Positions 36,364 to 45,296 of a stretch of DNA of 64,000 nucleotides are shown here, piece by piece. The translations under genes and the position numbers were made by a program. Below the pieces are notes generated by a model that did not search any database, was not told where the DNA came from, and worked only from the letters and a program-made list of their open reading frames with translations. This DNA is from Jejuia sp049889775 (GTDB lineage: Bacteria; Bacteroidota; Bacteroidia; Flavobacteriales; Flavobacteriaceae). Every line of letters begins with the position of its first letter. Within the stretch, counting starts at the first letter, position 1. The stretch is from NCBI GenBank assembly GCA_049889775.1, contig JBMHCT010000011.1, forward strand, positions 248,001 to 312,000, written 5' to 3'.

Positions 36364-36774
36364 CTAATTTGTTTTTGTTCTATGAAGTACATTATTTAAT
36401 ATACCCATAGCAACGTAAAGCACAGGAGAAATTAGTAATTCTTGGATGGTGTGAGCGAATTGTTTAGCTGGTCTTCCTATATCTAGAATAAACCAATCAA
36501 ATAGCCCCATTGAAGTAATTATTATTAAACCTCCAATATGGACTAGGTGCCAAATTTTTGACATCCATGAGTCTTCCAGTTTCCCAAGATGGAAGGTTCC
36601 GATAAAATAAACAACAATTGTTGTTCCAAATCGTATAAGGTGAAATGTTAATTTTGGGAGTTCCATCCAACTTTGATCCTCTGTTATAAAGAAAAGATAG
36701 TACCATGAGTAAATGGCTAGAATGAAAATTAGTCCGAAAATAAAACGAACTTTATCTGATTTATAAAGCTTCAT
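36364..36774 (-). CDS. Exosortase F system-associated membrane protein
   Basis: 136 residues from ATG 36774, four membrane helices, located directly after xrtF with a 14-base overlap. It fits the small partner protein that accompanies XrtF in Flavobacteriales (FILAIYSWYYLFF, then FHLIRFGTTIVVYFIGTFHL). The function in the sorting system is unknown. A longer frame to 36804 would intrude further into xrtF and is not needed. Confidence 0.7.
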   Translation of the reverse strand: MKLYKSDKVRFIFGLIFILAIYSWYYLFFITEDQSWMELPKLTFHLIRFGTTIVVYFIGTFHLGKLEDSWMSKIWHLVHIGGLIIITSMGLFDWFILDIGRPAKQFAHTIQELLISPVLYVAMGILNNVLHRTKTN

Positions 36775-37342
36775 TTTTAAAAGAAAGTTTTCGCGAGTAC
36801 ACAATCCACATTAAAAATGTAGTACCATAGACAACGATTTTGAAAACATAATGGTGTGCAAACTCAAAATATTCTGTAGAATTTTCGTTTATGTAAATAA
36901 GACCACAACATCTCAAAATATTAACTATATCAATAATGATAACTCCAATTATTATGTATTTTACTTTACGCCAAAAGCTTGAGGGCATACATATTATGAA
37001 ACCAATATAGAGGATAAATAACTCTAAAGCATTACACTCATCTGCAATAGATAGTGAGACTTCATTGTTATGAATAATTAGCATTGTGCTATCTGATTCT
37101 ACAAAAGTTCCTCCATCTTCAATTGCGTCTCTCTCTGCCGCAAAACCAGACATTCCAATGTTGTTTAAAACAAATACCGATGCATCTGCCACATGCGTGG
37201 TTAAGGGATAATCTAGGAGTTTTGAGTCTAACAGAAAGAAGCTATAGATTAGTTTCCAGCCTATAAAAAACAATAAGGCCTTTCCTAGGAAAAGCCTTAT
37301 AGGTTTTGGAATATCCTTTAAAAAGGACTTCAATGATTCCAT
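36761..37342 (-). CDS. xrtF: Exosortase XrtF
   Basis: 193 residues, a multi-helix membrane protease-transpeptidase. The catalytic triad candidates are C103 in IADECNALELFIL, R144 in VNILRCCGL, and H163 or H164 in EFAHHYVFKIV. This fits the short XrtF type of Flavobacteriales. It would cut a C-terminal PEP-CTERM-like sorting signal and pass the substrate on. It starts 5 bases after the stop of the probable substrate gene and overlaps its partner by 14 bases. Confidence 0.85.
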   Translation of the reverse strand: MESLKSFLKDIPKPIRLFLGKALLFFIGWKLIYSFFLLDSKLLDYPLTTHVADASVFVLNNIGMSGFAAERDAIEDGGTFVESDSTMLIIHNNEVSLSIADECNALELFILYIGFIICMPSSFWRKVKYIIIGVIIIDIVNILRCCGLIYINENSTEYFEFAHHYVFKIVVYGTTFLMWIVYSRKLSFKNEAL

Positions 37343-37347
37343 TAATT

Positions 37348-37645
37348 TTACTTACGTAACTTTCTTACCCCAAAAGCAGCAGCCCCAAGAACTAATATTC
37401 CTAAACCGCCATCAATTGGCACTTTAGGGCAGTTATTTCTTCTGCTCCTTCTGCGACGTGCACGCTTTTTTCTTTTCTTTCTTTTCTTCTTCGCCCATGA
37501 GAAATAACTTGTAGTTACAGTTAGCATAGTTGAGGAAGTAGCAGCTGTTGCAGTTGCAGCGCTAACATTGCTTGAGAAAGTAAAAGCTAAAGCAATTAAG
37601 AAAACCTTAAATTACGTTAAGTACTCTAGTAGTGCTTTTTTTCAT
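37348..37645 (-). pseudogene. Probable exosortase substrate (PID-CTERM-like), frameshifted in the signal peptide
   Basis: ATG at 37645 opens MKKSTTRVLNVI and stops at TAA 37607-37609. One base over, the frame runs without a stop to TAA at 37348: KVFLIALAFTFSSNVSA (completing the signal peptide), a Thr/Ala/Ser region, a tract of 18 mostly Lys/Arg residues (WAKKKRKKRKKRARRRRSRR region), and a tail PIDGGLGILVLGAAAFGVRK. That tail is a PEP-CTERM-like sorting signal: motif, hydrophobic helix, basic end. Removing one base within 37605-37615 restores 99 codons. It lies five bases before xrtF, so it is likely its substrate. Confidence 0.7.
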
Positions 37646-37664
37646 TGTGTGTAAATTTAATTGG

Positions 37665-37696
37665 CAAAATTAATAGCAAGTCAAAATTACTTCAAA
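37665..37696 (-). promoter_or_regulatory. Promoter of the substrate-xrtF operon
   Basis: On the minus strand TTG lies 20 bases before TAATTTTG (-7 box at 37665-37672), close to the Bacteroidota TTG-N19-TAnnTTTG rule. The ATG at 37645 is 19 bases downstream. Confidence 0.5.
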
Positions 37697-37889
37697 ATCA
37701 AATTCAATGTTGCGATTCTATTAATTTTTCGATATAGTAGGATGTTTTTACCATAAACGACAAGAGCTCTTTTAATCGTCGATAAATATGACAAGTAATC
37801 GAATTTTAGTGAATGGATATTATGTTGATTTTACCGTTTATCTGTTTCTTCTGTAAGGTAATTGTACAATCATCTTATTCTGATAATAT

Positions 37890-39518
37890 CTATTCACCTA
37901 AAAACGGATATCGATAATCTGTTGGTGTAACAAAGGTTTCCTTTATCATTCTAGGAGATACCCATCGTAATAAATTCTGTGCACTACCTGCTTTATCATT
38001 TGTTCCAGAAGCTCTTGCACCACCAAATGGTTGTTGACCCACTACCGCTCCTGTTGGCTTATCGTTTATGTAAAAGTTGCCAGCACTATTTTGCAGAGTC
38101 TCTGTTGCTTCAGTAATAGCGTATCGGTCTTTTGCTAAAACAGCACCTGTTAATGCATATTCACTGGTTTCATCTACAAGTTTCAATGTTTCTGAATAAG
38201 CGTTGTCTTCATAAACATAAATTGTTATTATTGGCCCAAACAACTCAGTACACATAGTGGTATATTTTGGATTAGTAGTTACCAAAACAGTAGGCTCAAT
38301 AAAGTAGCCTTTGCTCTTATCATAACCACCACCGATAAGAACTTCTACATCATTATCTGCTTGGGCTTGATCAATATACTTAGTCAATTTATCGAAAGAA
38401 CCTTCGTGAATTACAGCTGTAATAAAGTTGCTCATATCTTCTGGTGAGCCCATTTTAAAGGATTTTACATCTTCAACAACAAAATGCTTAACATCATTCC
38501 AAATACTTTTTGGGATATAAGCTCTTGACGCTGCACTACATTTTTGACCTTGGAACTCAAAAGCACCACGCGAAATAGCAGTAGCCACTTGCTTTGGGTT
38601 TGCGGATTTATGGGCAATAATGAAATCCTTTCCACCAGTTTCTCCAACAATTCGTGGATAGGTTTTATAATTATGTATATTATTACCTATTTGTTTCCAA
38701 AGTTCTTTAAATACAAAAGTAGAACCTGTAAAGTGTAATCCAGAAAAATCGGGGCTAGCCAATACGGTATTTGTAATCATTACAGGGTCGCCAAAAACAA
38801 CATTAATAACTCCTGGTGGGACGCCCGCTTCCTCAAATATATCCATTATCACTTTAGCAGAGTATACTTGACTATCGCTAGGTTTCCAAACCACAACATT
38901 ACCCATAAGTGCCATACAAGCTGGAAGATTCCCTGCAATTGCCGTAAAGTTAAAAGGGGTAACGGCATAGGTAAACCCTTCTAGTGGGCGATATTCTATA
39001 CGATTCCAGGCGTCACTTGTGCTTTCAGGTTGCTCCATGTAAATATCAGTCATAAACTGAACGTTGAATCGCAAAAAATCAACTAGCTCACAAGCCGCAT
39101 CAATTTCAGCTTGATGAATTGTTTTAGATTGTGCAATCATAGTTGCTGCATTGATTTTAGCGCGATAAGGACCCGCAACCAATTCTGCAGCTTTTAAGAA
39201 TATACCGGCTCTTTGTTCCCATGGAATTTGACTCCATGTTTTTCTAGCTTCCAAAGCCGTGTAAATGGCATCATCCATATGTTTTTGTTCAGCCAGATGA
39301 TAGGTGCCTACAACATGTTGATGATCGTGTGGTGGTGACATGGTTCTGGTATTTCCAGTCGAAACATATTCTCCATTAATATATAGTGGTACATCAACTT
39401 TGCTGTTAAACATTGTTTTGTACGCCTCTAAAACTGCCTTTCGTTCTGGTGTTCCTGGAGCGTAAGATTTAACAGGTTCGTTAACTGCAACAGGAACATT
39501 AAAAAAGCCTTTTCCCAT
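37890..39518 (-). CDS. pruA: L-glutamate gamma-semialdehyde dehydrogenase
   Basis: 542 residues, the length of single-domain P5C dehydrogenases. Nucleophile C327 in FQGQKCSAASRAYIP, general base in VGETGGKDFI, NAD-binding VTPFNFTAIAGNLPA, and late TGAVLAKDRYAI and FGGARASGTNDKAG. It oxidises glutamate semialdehyde to glutamate in proline degradation. A proline dehydrogenase gene is not adjacent. The 244 bases between it and the substrate gene (37646-37889) hold only the promoter described. Confidence 0.95.
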   Translation of the reverse strand: MGKGFFNVPVAVNEPVKSYAPGTPERKAVLEAYKTMFNSKVDVPLYINGEYVSTGNTRTMSPPHDHQHVVGTYHLAEQKHMDDAIYTALEARKTWSQIPWEQRAGIFLKAAELVAGPYRAKINAATMIAQSKTIHQAEIDAACELVDFLRFNVQFMTDIYMEQPESTSDAWNRIEYRPLEGFTYAVTPFNFTAIAGNLPACMALMGNVVVWKPSDSQVYSAKVIMDIFEEAGVPPGVINVVFGDPVMITNTVLASPDFSGLHFTGSTFVFKELWKQIGNNIHNYKTYPRIVGETGGKDFIIAHKSANPKQVATAISRGAFEFQGQKCSAASRAYIPKSIWNDVKHFVVEDVKSFKMGSPEDMSNFITAVIHEGSFDKLTKYIDQAQADNDVEVLIGGGYDKSKGYFIEPTVLVTTNPKYTTMCTELFGPIITIYVYEDNAYSETLKLVDETSEYALTGAVLAKDRYAITEATETLQNSAGNFYINDKPTGAVVGQQPFGGARASGTNDKAGSAQNLLRWVSPRMIKETFVTPTDYRYPFLGE

Positions 39519-39726
39519 GATTTATTCGTTTTCGTTAAAAAATTTTCAGTGAATCGGCTACAAATTTAAGAATTATTAAATTACAAAATATCACCTATTG
39601 TATTTAAATTAACGTAAAATTTTATAGTTAAGTGTCTATTTTTATTATGAATTTGAATGTGATGCATAGATTTAGATTTTATTTATTTTTTGTAAGTTGG
39701 TACTTCCATTAGAGACTACTATTTTC

Positions 39727-40452
39727 ATGTGTACCGTAACCATTGTTCCTACGGGAAAAACTAATTTTATTTTAACCTCAAATCGTGATGAAGCACCAAG
39801 TCGCGTTTCTTTAATTCCTGAGTTTTATAGTATTAATGATACTGAAGTTTTATTTCCTATGGATGAACTATCTGGAGGTACTTGGATTGGGATAAGCGAA
39901 AAAAATCGTGTGATTTGTGTGTTGAATGGCGCTTTTGAAATTCATGAACGAAAAGCGTCCTACAGACGAAGTAGAGGCATGGTGGCCAAAGATTTTATGG
40001 TTGCTGATGATATTATAGACGCTGTAAGTCAATATAATTTTGAAGGTATTGAACCTTTTACAATTGTAATTGCTGATTGGAATGATGGTTTAAAATTCTT
40101 CGAATTAGTTTGGGATGAAAAACTCATACATTTTACTGAATTGCCTTTAGAACCGAAAATTTGGTCGTCTTCTACGTTGTATGATCAATCAATGAGAGCA
40201 GAACGGTTAAAATGGTTTGAAGCATTTGAAACCGAGAATCTACTGAACAAGGAGACGATAGAGCAGTTTCATAAATCTGCTGGATCAGGTAATTTGGATT
40301 ATGGCGTCGTCATGGATAGAGGTTTTGTTAAAACCACAAGCATTACACAAATTGAAAAGAACGGTACCACAATAGAAATGCATTACGAGAATCTTTTAAA
40401 AGGCGAGCAAACTTCTAAATCCTTTAAATTTCCACAACCTGTTAATGGCTAA
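39727..40452 (+). CDS. NRDE (TANGO2-like) family protein
   Basis: About 241 residues from ATG 39727. The second residue is Cys in MCTVTIVPTG, the likely N-terminal nucleophile after Met removal; the name motif is in LTSNRDEAPSR, followed by GGTWIGISEKNRV and NDGLKFFELVW. The role of the family is uncertain (membrane or acyl handling in eukaryotes). A frame to 39697 adds 10 residues before the nucleophile and is rejected. It overlaps the next gene by 8 bases. Confidence 0.85.
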   Translation: MCTVTIVPTGKTNFILTSNRDEAPSRVSLIPEFYSINDTEVLFPMDELSGGTWIGISEKNRVICVLNGAFEIHERKASYRRSRGMVAKDFMVADDIIDAVSQYNFEGIEPFTIVIADWNDGLKFFELVWDEKLIHFTELPLEPKIWSSSTLYDQSMRAERLKWFEAFETENLLNKETIEQFHKSAGSGNLDYGVVMDRGFVKTTSITQIEKNGTTIEMHYENLLKGEQTSKSFKFPQPVNG

Positions 40453-41446
40453 TACAGGGCTTATAATAACCATGGCATATCCTGAAACTATTGTTATGGT
40501 AGCAGATGAATGGTATTCGCCTTTTTTAAGGTATTTAGGCGTGGGAAAGAAAAATTATCTACGTGCTGGTCATGCGGCTTTGGTATTAATTGATAAATCT
40601 ACAGGTGTTTTAGAATACCATGATTTTGGGCGGTATATCACTCCCGAACCCAATGGGCGCGTGCGCGGAAAGGATACAGATAATGAATTGGATTTTCCGT
40701 TGCTTGCTATTATAGAGAATGACAAAATCACCAATCTAGATGAAATTCTGGAATTTTTAGGAACGCATCCCAAACTTACCCATGGTGATGGTAAATTAGT
40801 GGCTTCCATTTGTAATGCTGTGGATTATCAAAAAGCCCGGGAACATATCACTAAAATGCAAAACAAACATTTTATTAGGTACGCAGCATTTATAAAAGAT
40901 GCCTGTAATTGTGCCCGTTTTGTAACCGATAGTTTAATTGCTTCTGTTACCGACAAGAAGGTTAAAAGAGCTCTCGTAAAATCAAAGTGGTTTACGCCTA
41001 GTACTGTCGGTAATGTCTTGCTTGTCGATACCGAAAACTATGTTTATGAAGTTTCTGAAAGAGGAGAGATTTCAGAATTTAAAGGGTCTCAAAAAAGTGA
41101 AAATGTGCGCTATTTTTTAGACAAGCTTAAAGACCATAAAGTTAACCTTGTTGGGACTTTAGAGCCTAAACATAATGATGAAAAAGCAGAGCATGCCCAA
41201 TGGCTTTCCGGAATTGCTGCTGGTGCCTGGTTTGAGTTGTATGAAACAGAAAAGTCTATGGAATATCGGTTTAGGCGCATTTCACCTTATGGAAATATAG
41301 ATTGTGATGCACTTTTTACAGTTGAAGATGATGCTTTTAATTATGATTTACCTTATGAGTTTGTGCAGTATTCTAACTGTAAATTTTTTCATGTGAAGCA
41401 GGGAGATAGGGTGTTTCGGTTTGATAGGATTGAAAATTTACTTTAG
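40445..41446 (+). CDS. Conserved hypothetical protein, DUF6695-like
   Basis: 333 residues, soluble. Features: YPETIVMVADEWYSPFLRYL, GVGKKNYLRAGHAALVLIDK, EYHDFGRYITPEPNGRVRGK, and DACNCARFVTDSLI. The TxxH-GH and CxxxCARF pattern hints at a fold with Cys/His catalysis, like papain- or DUF4105-type peptidases, but this is inference. I associate it with DUF6695. It overlaps the NRDE gene by 8 bases and probably shares its transcript. Confidence 0.6.
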   Translation: MANTGLIITMAYPETIVMVADEWYSPFLRYLGVGKKNYLRAGHAALVLIDKSTGVLEYHDFGRYITPEPNGRVRGKDTDNELDFPLLAIIENDKITNLDEILEFLGTHPKLTHGDGKLVASICNAVDYQKAREHITKMQNKHFIRYAAFIKDACNCARFVTDSLIASVTDKKVKRALVKSKWFTPSTVGNVLLVDTENYVYEVSERGEISEFKGSQKSENVRYFLDKLKDHKVNLVGTLEPKHNDEKAEHAQWLSGIAAGAWFELYETEKSMEYRFRRISPYGNIDCDALFTVEDDAFNYDLPYEFVQYSNCKFFHVKQGDRVFRFDRIENLL

Positions 41447-41884
41447 TTCTTCATACTCCTTTAAAGGAAACACATTTTTCACCCATCTTTTTAGATATTC
41501 TTCTGGGCCTATTTCATTAAATATTTTAACCAGTATATTTCTGATTTGGTTAATGTATTTCGGAATAGAAGTTTTGCCCTCAATTATTAATTCGTAATCA
41601 CTTTGAGTATTGTAAGTCTCTATTTCTTTATAGTATCTGAATTCGTAGTTAATTTGGTTATTACTACTCTTTTTTAGAATTAAAGCATACTCACCAGGTT
41701 CTTCAATAAATAAAATGGAAATATATTCTTTTTCTCTAATTTCAATTGCTGATTTGGCTAAAGCTTTTAGAGGATCTAAAGTTTCTAATAAATTGGAGAC
41801 TGTAAATGAATATTCTTCGTGTTCATTGCAGATTTTTCCAATAGCCCATCCATTATTTTTTATTTCGTACGAGATTTTCAGCAT
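41438..41884 (-). CDS. Hypothetical protein of 148 residues
   Basis: No signal or membrane segment. The first part (ISYEIKNNGWAIGKICNEHE, then EYSFTVSNL) is beta-rich and the end (YINQIRNILVKIFNEIGPEE, then YLKRWVKN) alpha-helical and charged. The size and layout resemble small immunity-type proteins, but no toxin gene is nearby. Family not recognised. It is convergent with the preceding gene (9-base overlap). ATG start at 41884. Confidence 0.5.
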   Translation of the reverse strand: MLKISYEIKNNGWAIGKICNEHEEYSFTVSNLLETLDPLKALAKSAIEIREKEYISILFIEEPGEYALILKKSSNNQINYEFRYYKEIETYNTQSDYELIIEGKTSIPKYINQIRNILVKIFNEIGPEEYLKRWVKNVFPLKEYEELK

Positions 41885-41934
41885 GGTGATACTAATTGTT
41901 AAGATATCAAAATATTCAATAATTCATTTTTTCC

Positions 41935-42060
41935 ACGTTAGGGATTGAACGGCATGTTTGAAATCCCCGACGTAGGAGGGATTGAGTAGTGAAAGCCCGA
42001 CCCGAGCTCTATAGTTTCATGAAACGTTCATGACTTTCATCGAGGGTAACGCCCTAATTA
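41935..42060 (+). ncRNA. Structured GC-richer intergenic element, candidate ncRNA or repeat
   Basis: About 120 bases, richer in G+C than the flanks. TTAGGG (41938-41943) can pair with CCCTAA (42052-42057). AATCCC (41962-41967) pairs with GGGATT (41978-41983). GTTTCATGAAAC (42014-42025) is a self-complementary 12-mer, and AGGG/CCCT closes a small terminal loop. I recall elements with GGGATTGAA...GAAAGCCCGACC text scattered in Flavobacteriaceae. It lies between the 148-residue gene and apaG; the strand is uncertain. The end includes the apaG stop codon. Confidence 0.45.
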
Positions 42061-42440
42061 ATAGCAAACGGTGCGCTCAACTTAAATGTTGGAATGGTAA
42101 CCTTAAATTTTTTGGTGGTTGTGAAATTTACCATTTTGTAGTGCCCTTGCATTGCACCAAGTGGAGAGGTGAGTAAGCAGCCAGATGTATATGTATGAGA
42201 TTCACCAGGTTTTAAAACAGGTTTTTGCCCTATAACGCCTTCGCCTGTTACGGTTTCAATGTTGTTTAAAGCGTCCAAAATCTCCCAATGCCGCGCATAA
42301 AGTTGCACGGAGTCCTTACTTTGGTTTTCGATGGTTACAGTATAGCCAAATGCATATTGGATTTTATAATTTTTATAAAATGACCCTTCAAAGTTGGTGT
42401 CTACCGAAATTTTTATGCCCTTTGTTATCTGTTGAACCAT
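42054..42440 (-). CDS. apaG: ApaG protein
   Basis: 128 residues, usual length. Beta-sandwich motifs: YAFGYTVTIENQSKDSVQLY, ARHWEILDALNNIETVTGEG, VIGQKPVLKPGESHTYTSGC, LLTSPLGAMQGHYKM. Linked to Co2+/Mg2+ sensitivity in enterobacteria; its activity is unknown. The stop codon lies in the CCCTAA end of the structured element. Confidence 0.95.
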   Translation of the reverse strand: MVQQITKGIKISVDTNFEGSFYKNYKIQYAFGYTVTIENQSKDSVQLYARHWEILDALNNIETVTGEGVIGQKPVLKPGESHTYTSGCLLTSPLGAMQGHYKMVNFTTTKKFKVTIPTFKLSAPFAIN

Positions 42441-42524
42441 GCTATTGTTTGATATACAATGCTTTTGCAGTGCTAAAATAGGGATTTTAGTGGTTTAATT
42501 TTTGAAAAAATAGTTAAAACCTGA

Positions 42525-43775
42525 TTAATTGGTAATATTTGTCGACGAAACCTCATTAAACCCAATGATTCTGTCGTATCGCGCGCCTAAATCGCGGTAG
42601 TATACAAGTACTTTGTAATTGTTTTCGGTTTGCCAAAAGTTGCCACTAATGCGTCCTTCGTCCAGCGAGCCATCAGCATTTACAACAACATATTTATAAT
42701 TGTAGAACCCTTGTTTTAAAATAAAGTCTGTTTCGTATCTGTTATTTTGTGGGTTGAATATCATTTTGTTATACTCGTCAAGAGCATAATTATTATAGTT
42801 GCCATATACATAAAGGCTTTCGCCATTGGTTAACTCAGGATATTCTAGAGAAAAGTGTACCTGAACGTAATCTGCTTCAATAGATACATCATCGCGGTCT
42901 ATAGCTGTAATTTTGAATTGGCCGTTGATATCCGGATTATACGTGTAAGGTAATCTTGCTCTTGGAACATCCGTAAACAAATAACTATGATAAATATCGT
43001 TCAACTCAATGTATTGTACTCCCATAGCTGCGGCGCGTACATCTTTAGTTTCGAAAAATAGATATTCATTTCCGCCAGGGAAAGCTGTCTCGTTGACATA
43101 TCTGTAAATTAATTTATTGCCAATGGTATATTGTGGTTTAATATTGCCAATGGCCGTATTTAAGTTTCTATTTTGAATTATAAGTGCTTTTATGGTCTGA
43201 AGTGGGTTGTTAATTTGAGAATTTGTAGATATTTCTATATCTACAGTTTGCATGTAGTCAATAGTTTGTACATCTCTGGAGCGTTTTATGCTTATTCCAG
43301 GAATAACAAGATCTTCATAAATCATCAGTTTTCGAGAGAAAACTAAATTGTCATCCCGATCAAAAACTGAAATTAAGTAATTACCAGAAACCTTCAATGC
43401 ACGGGTTTGTGCATTTGGGATGGTAAGCCTGTAATGGGAATAAAGCTGAAATGTGTTAAACGAATTTCGATAATCTTGAATTCTAAAATTATCAACACCA
43501 AGTAGAAATTCTGTTCTTACTAAAACAGATTCTGTCCAATCATAATCATAGTGTTCAATTTTATAATAAAAATCGGGCTCATTGGTTACCAAAGCATCAA
43601 ATTCCAAGTAGAATGTTTCGCCAAGTTTTAATATAGGCAGTTCACCTAAGTCGCTACTTGTACTTTTGAAGGTAATGGACTTGATGTAATCTGGCGGGTT
43701 AACTTCTTCTACTTGAGAATAAATAGATAAAGAACAACATACAGCAAGCAAAAAAAGACAAATTTTAGGGTACAT
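42525..43775 (-). CDS. T9SS plug protein (DUF5103)
   Basis: About 416 residues from ATG 43775 (a TTG at 43784 is less likely). Signal peptide ends LSIYSQ. DUF5103 features: PDYIKSITFKSTSSDLGELP, ILKLGETFYLEFDALVTNEP, DYYYK-like YKIEHYDYDW, then FKITAIDRDD and YVYGNYNNYALDEYNKMIF, and a C-terminal FYNYKYVVVNADG. Members include the plug that closes the SprA translocon of the type IX system. It fits with the T9SS cargo at 1 kb. Confidence 0.8.
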   Translation of the reverse strand: MYPKICLFLLAVCCSLSIYSQVEEVNPPDYIKSITFKSTSSDLGELPILKLGETFYLEFDALVTNEPDFYYKIEHYDYDWTESVLVRTEFLLGVDNFRIQDYRNSFNTFQLYSHYRLTIPNAQTRALKVSGNYLISVFDRDDNLVFSRKLMIYEDLVIPGISIKRSRDVQTIDYMQTVDIEISTNSQINNPLQTIKALIIQNRNLNTAIGNIKPQYTIGNKLIYRYVNETAFPGGNEYLFFETKDVRAAAMGVQYIELNDIYHSYLFTDVPRARLPYTYNPDINGQFKITAIDRDDVSIEADYVQVHFSLEYPELTNGESLYVYGNYNNYALDEYNKMIFNPQNNRYETDFILKQGFYNYKYVVVNADGSLDEGRISGNFWQTENNYKVLVYYRDLGARYDRIIGFNEVSSTNITN

Positions 43776-43893
43776 AAAACACAATTTAGGTAAAGATAAT
43801 CAAAAAACATACCGTCATCTAGAATTTTATTTAGAATGAATATAAATAAAAAACAGTCAGATTAATTACTCAATTAATTATCTTATTAATTCG

Positions 43894-43901
43894 TATTTTT
43901 G
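43894..43901 (+). promoter_or_regulatory. -7 box for the nqr operon
   Basis: TATTTTTG matches TAnnTTTG, 39 bases before the ATG at 43941. No clear -33 TTG. Confidence 0.5.
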
Positions 43902-43940
43902 CACCGATTTTTTAGACAATTAAATTCTAATCAAAAATAT

Positions 43941-45296
43941 ATGTCAAAAGACATTCGCATTAAGAAAGGTCTAGATATTAAACTTAAAGGTGAAGCTGAA
44001 AAAACTACTGAAACAGCCGTTTTGAGTAACTTTTATGTTTTAAGACCAGAAGATTTCCACGGCGTTATTCCTAAATTAATTTCTAAAGTTGGCACAAAAG
44101 TAAAAGCAGGAGAACCTGTGTTTTACGATAAATCGAACGAGGATATAAAATTTGTTTCTCCAGTTTCTGGAGAAGTTATCGAGATTTCTCGCGGTGCTAA
44201 ACGAAAAATTTTAGAAATAAAGATTCAAGCCGACAAAACACAAACATTTCAGGAAAATACAAAGTTAGATGTATCTAAAGCAAGTGCTGAAGATATTAAA
44301 TCGCTTTTACTTTCATCGGGTTGTTGGCCATTTGTAAAGCAAAGACCTTACGACGTTATTGCCAATCCAAGTGCTTCTCCAAAAGCTATTTTTATTTCTG
44401 GTTATGCTAGTGCGCCATTAGCTGCAGATTTAGATTTCACCCTGCAAGGTAAAGATGCTGAGTTACAAGCTGCCGTAACAGCTTTAGGTAAATTGACTGA
44501 TGGAAAGGTTCATGTTTCCGTAGAGAAAAACGCAAGTTCTCCTTTAGCAGGCTTATCCGGGGTTACTTTACATAAAGTTTCAGGGCCACATCCTTCTGGT
44601 AATGTGGGGACTTTGATTAATAAAATTGACCCAATTAACAAAGGTGAGGTAGTTTGGACGGTTAACGCTCAAGACCTTGTAATTATTGGCGAATTGTTAT
44701 TGACGGGAAAGTTCAATGCAGAACGTATTGTTGCACTGGCTGGTTCAGAAATAAAAGCACCGCGTTACTTCGTTACTAAAATCGGTAGTGAAATCGCCAC
44801 AATGGTTTATGATAAAGGTGTGGAAAAAGATGCCAATGCGCGAATTATTTCAGGAAATGTACTGAGCGGAAAAGAAATTCAGCCCGATGGACATTTAGAT
44901 TATTACAGCAACATTATAAGCGTCATTCCAGAAGGTGATGATTATGAATTCTTTGGATGGAATAAGCCAATTTTTAATAAAATATCTACATCAAGAGCCT
45001 TTACGTTTTCTTGGTTAAATCCGAATAAGAAATACGATCTTAATACCAATACCAATGGTGAGCATCGTGCTTTTGTAACTACAGGAACTTACGAAGAAGT
45101 ATTTCCTTTAGATATCTACCCAATGCAAATTCTTAAAGCTTGTATGTATCAAGATTTAGATGAAATGGAGGCATTAGGAATGTATGAGGTTGCTCCTGAG
45201 GATTTTGCGCTAACGGAATTTGTATGTGTTTCTAAACAACCACATCAAAAAATTATAAGGGAAGGTTTAGACTTAATGCTTAAAGAGATAGGATAA
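43941..45296 (+). CDS. nqrA: Na+-translocating NADH:quinone reductase subunit A
   Basis: 451 residues from ATG 43941 (a frame from 43899 would begin inside the -7 box). Motifs: IRIKKGLDIKLKGEAEKT, FHGVIPKLISKVGTKVKAGE, KRPYDVIANP-like QRPYDVIANPSASPKAIFI, and SGPHPSGNVGTLINKIDPI. It is the soluble subunit of the sodium pump that docks at the membrane. First gene of a six-gene operon with all Nqr subunits. Confidence 0.95.
   Translation: MSKDIRIKKGLDIKLKGEAEKTTETAVLSNFYVLRPEDFHGVIPKLISKVGTKVKAGEPVFYDKSNEDIKFVSPVSGEVIEISRGAKRKILEIKIQADKTQTFQENTKLDVSKASAEDIKSLLLSSGCWPFVKQRPYDVIANPSASPKAIFISGYASAPLAADLDFTLQGKDAELQAAVTALGKLTDGKVHVSVEKNASSPLAGLSGVTLHKVSGPHPSGNVGTLINKIDPINKGEVVWTVNAQDLVIIGELLLTGKFNAERIVALAGSEIKAPRYFVTKIGSEIATMVYDKGVEKDANARIISGNVLSGKEIQPDGHLDYYSNIISVIPEGDDYEFFGWNKPIFNKISTSRAFTFSWLNPNKKYDLNTNTNGEHRAFVTTGTYEEVFPLDIYPMQILKACMYQDLDEMEALGMYEVAPEDFALTEFVCVSKQPHQKIIREGLDLMLKEIG

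Noticed and set aside
41935..42060. Integron attC site
   Set aside because: The GTTAGGG and CCCTAA ends point the opposite way to attC cores, and there is no integrase or cassette array.
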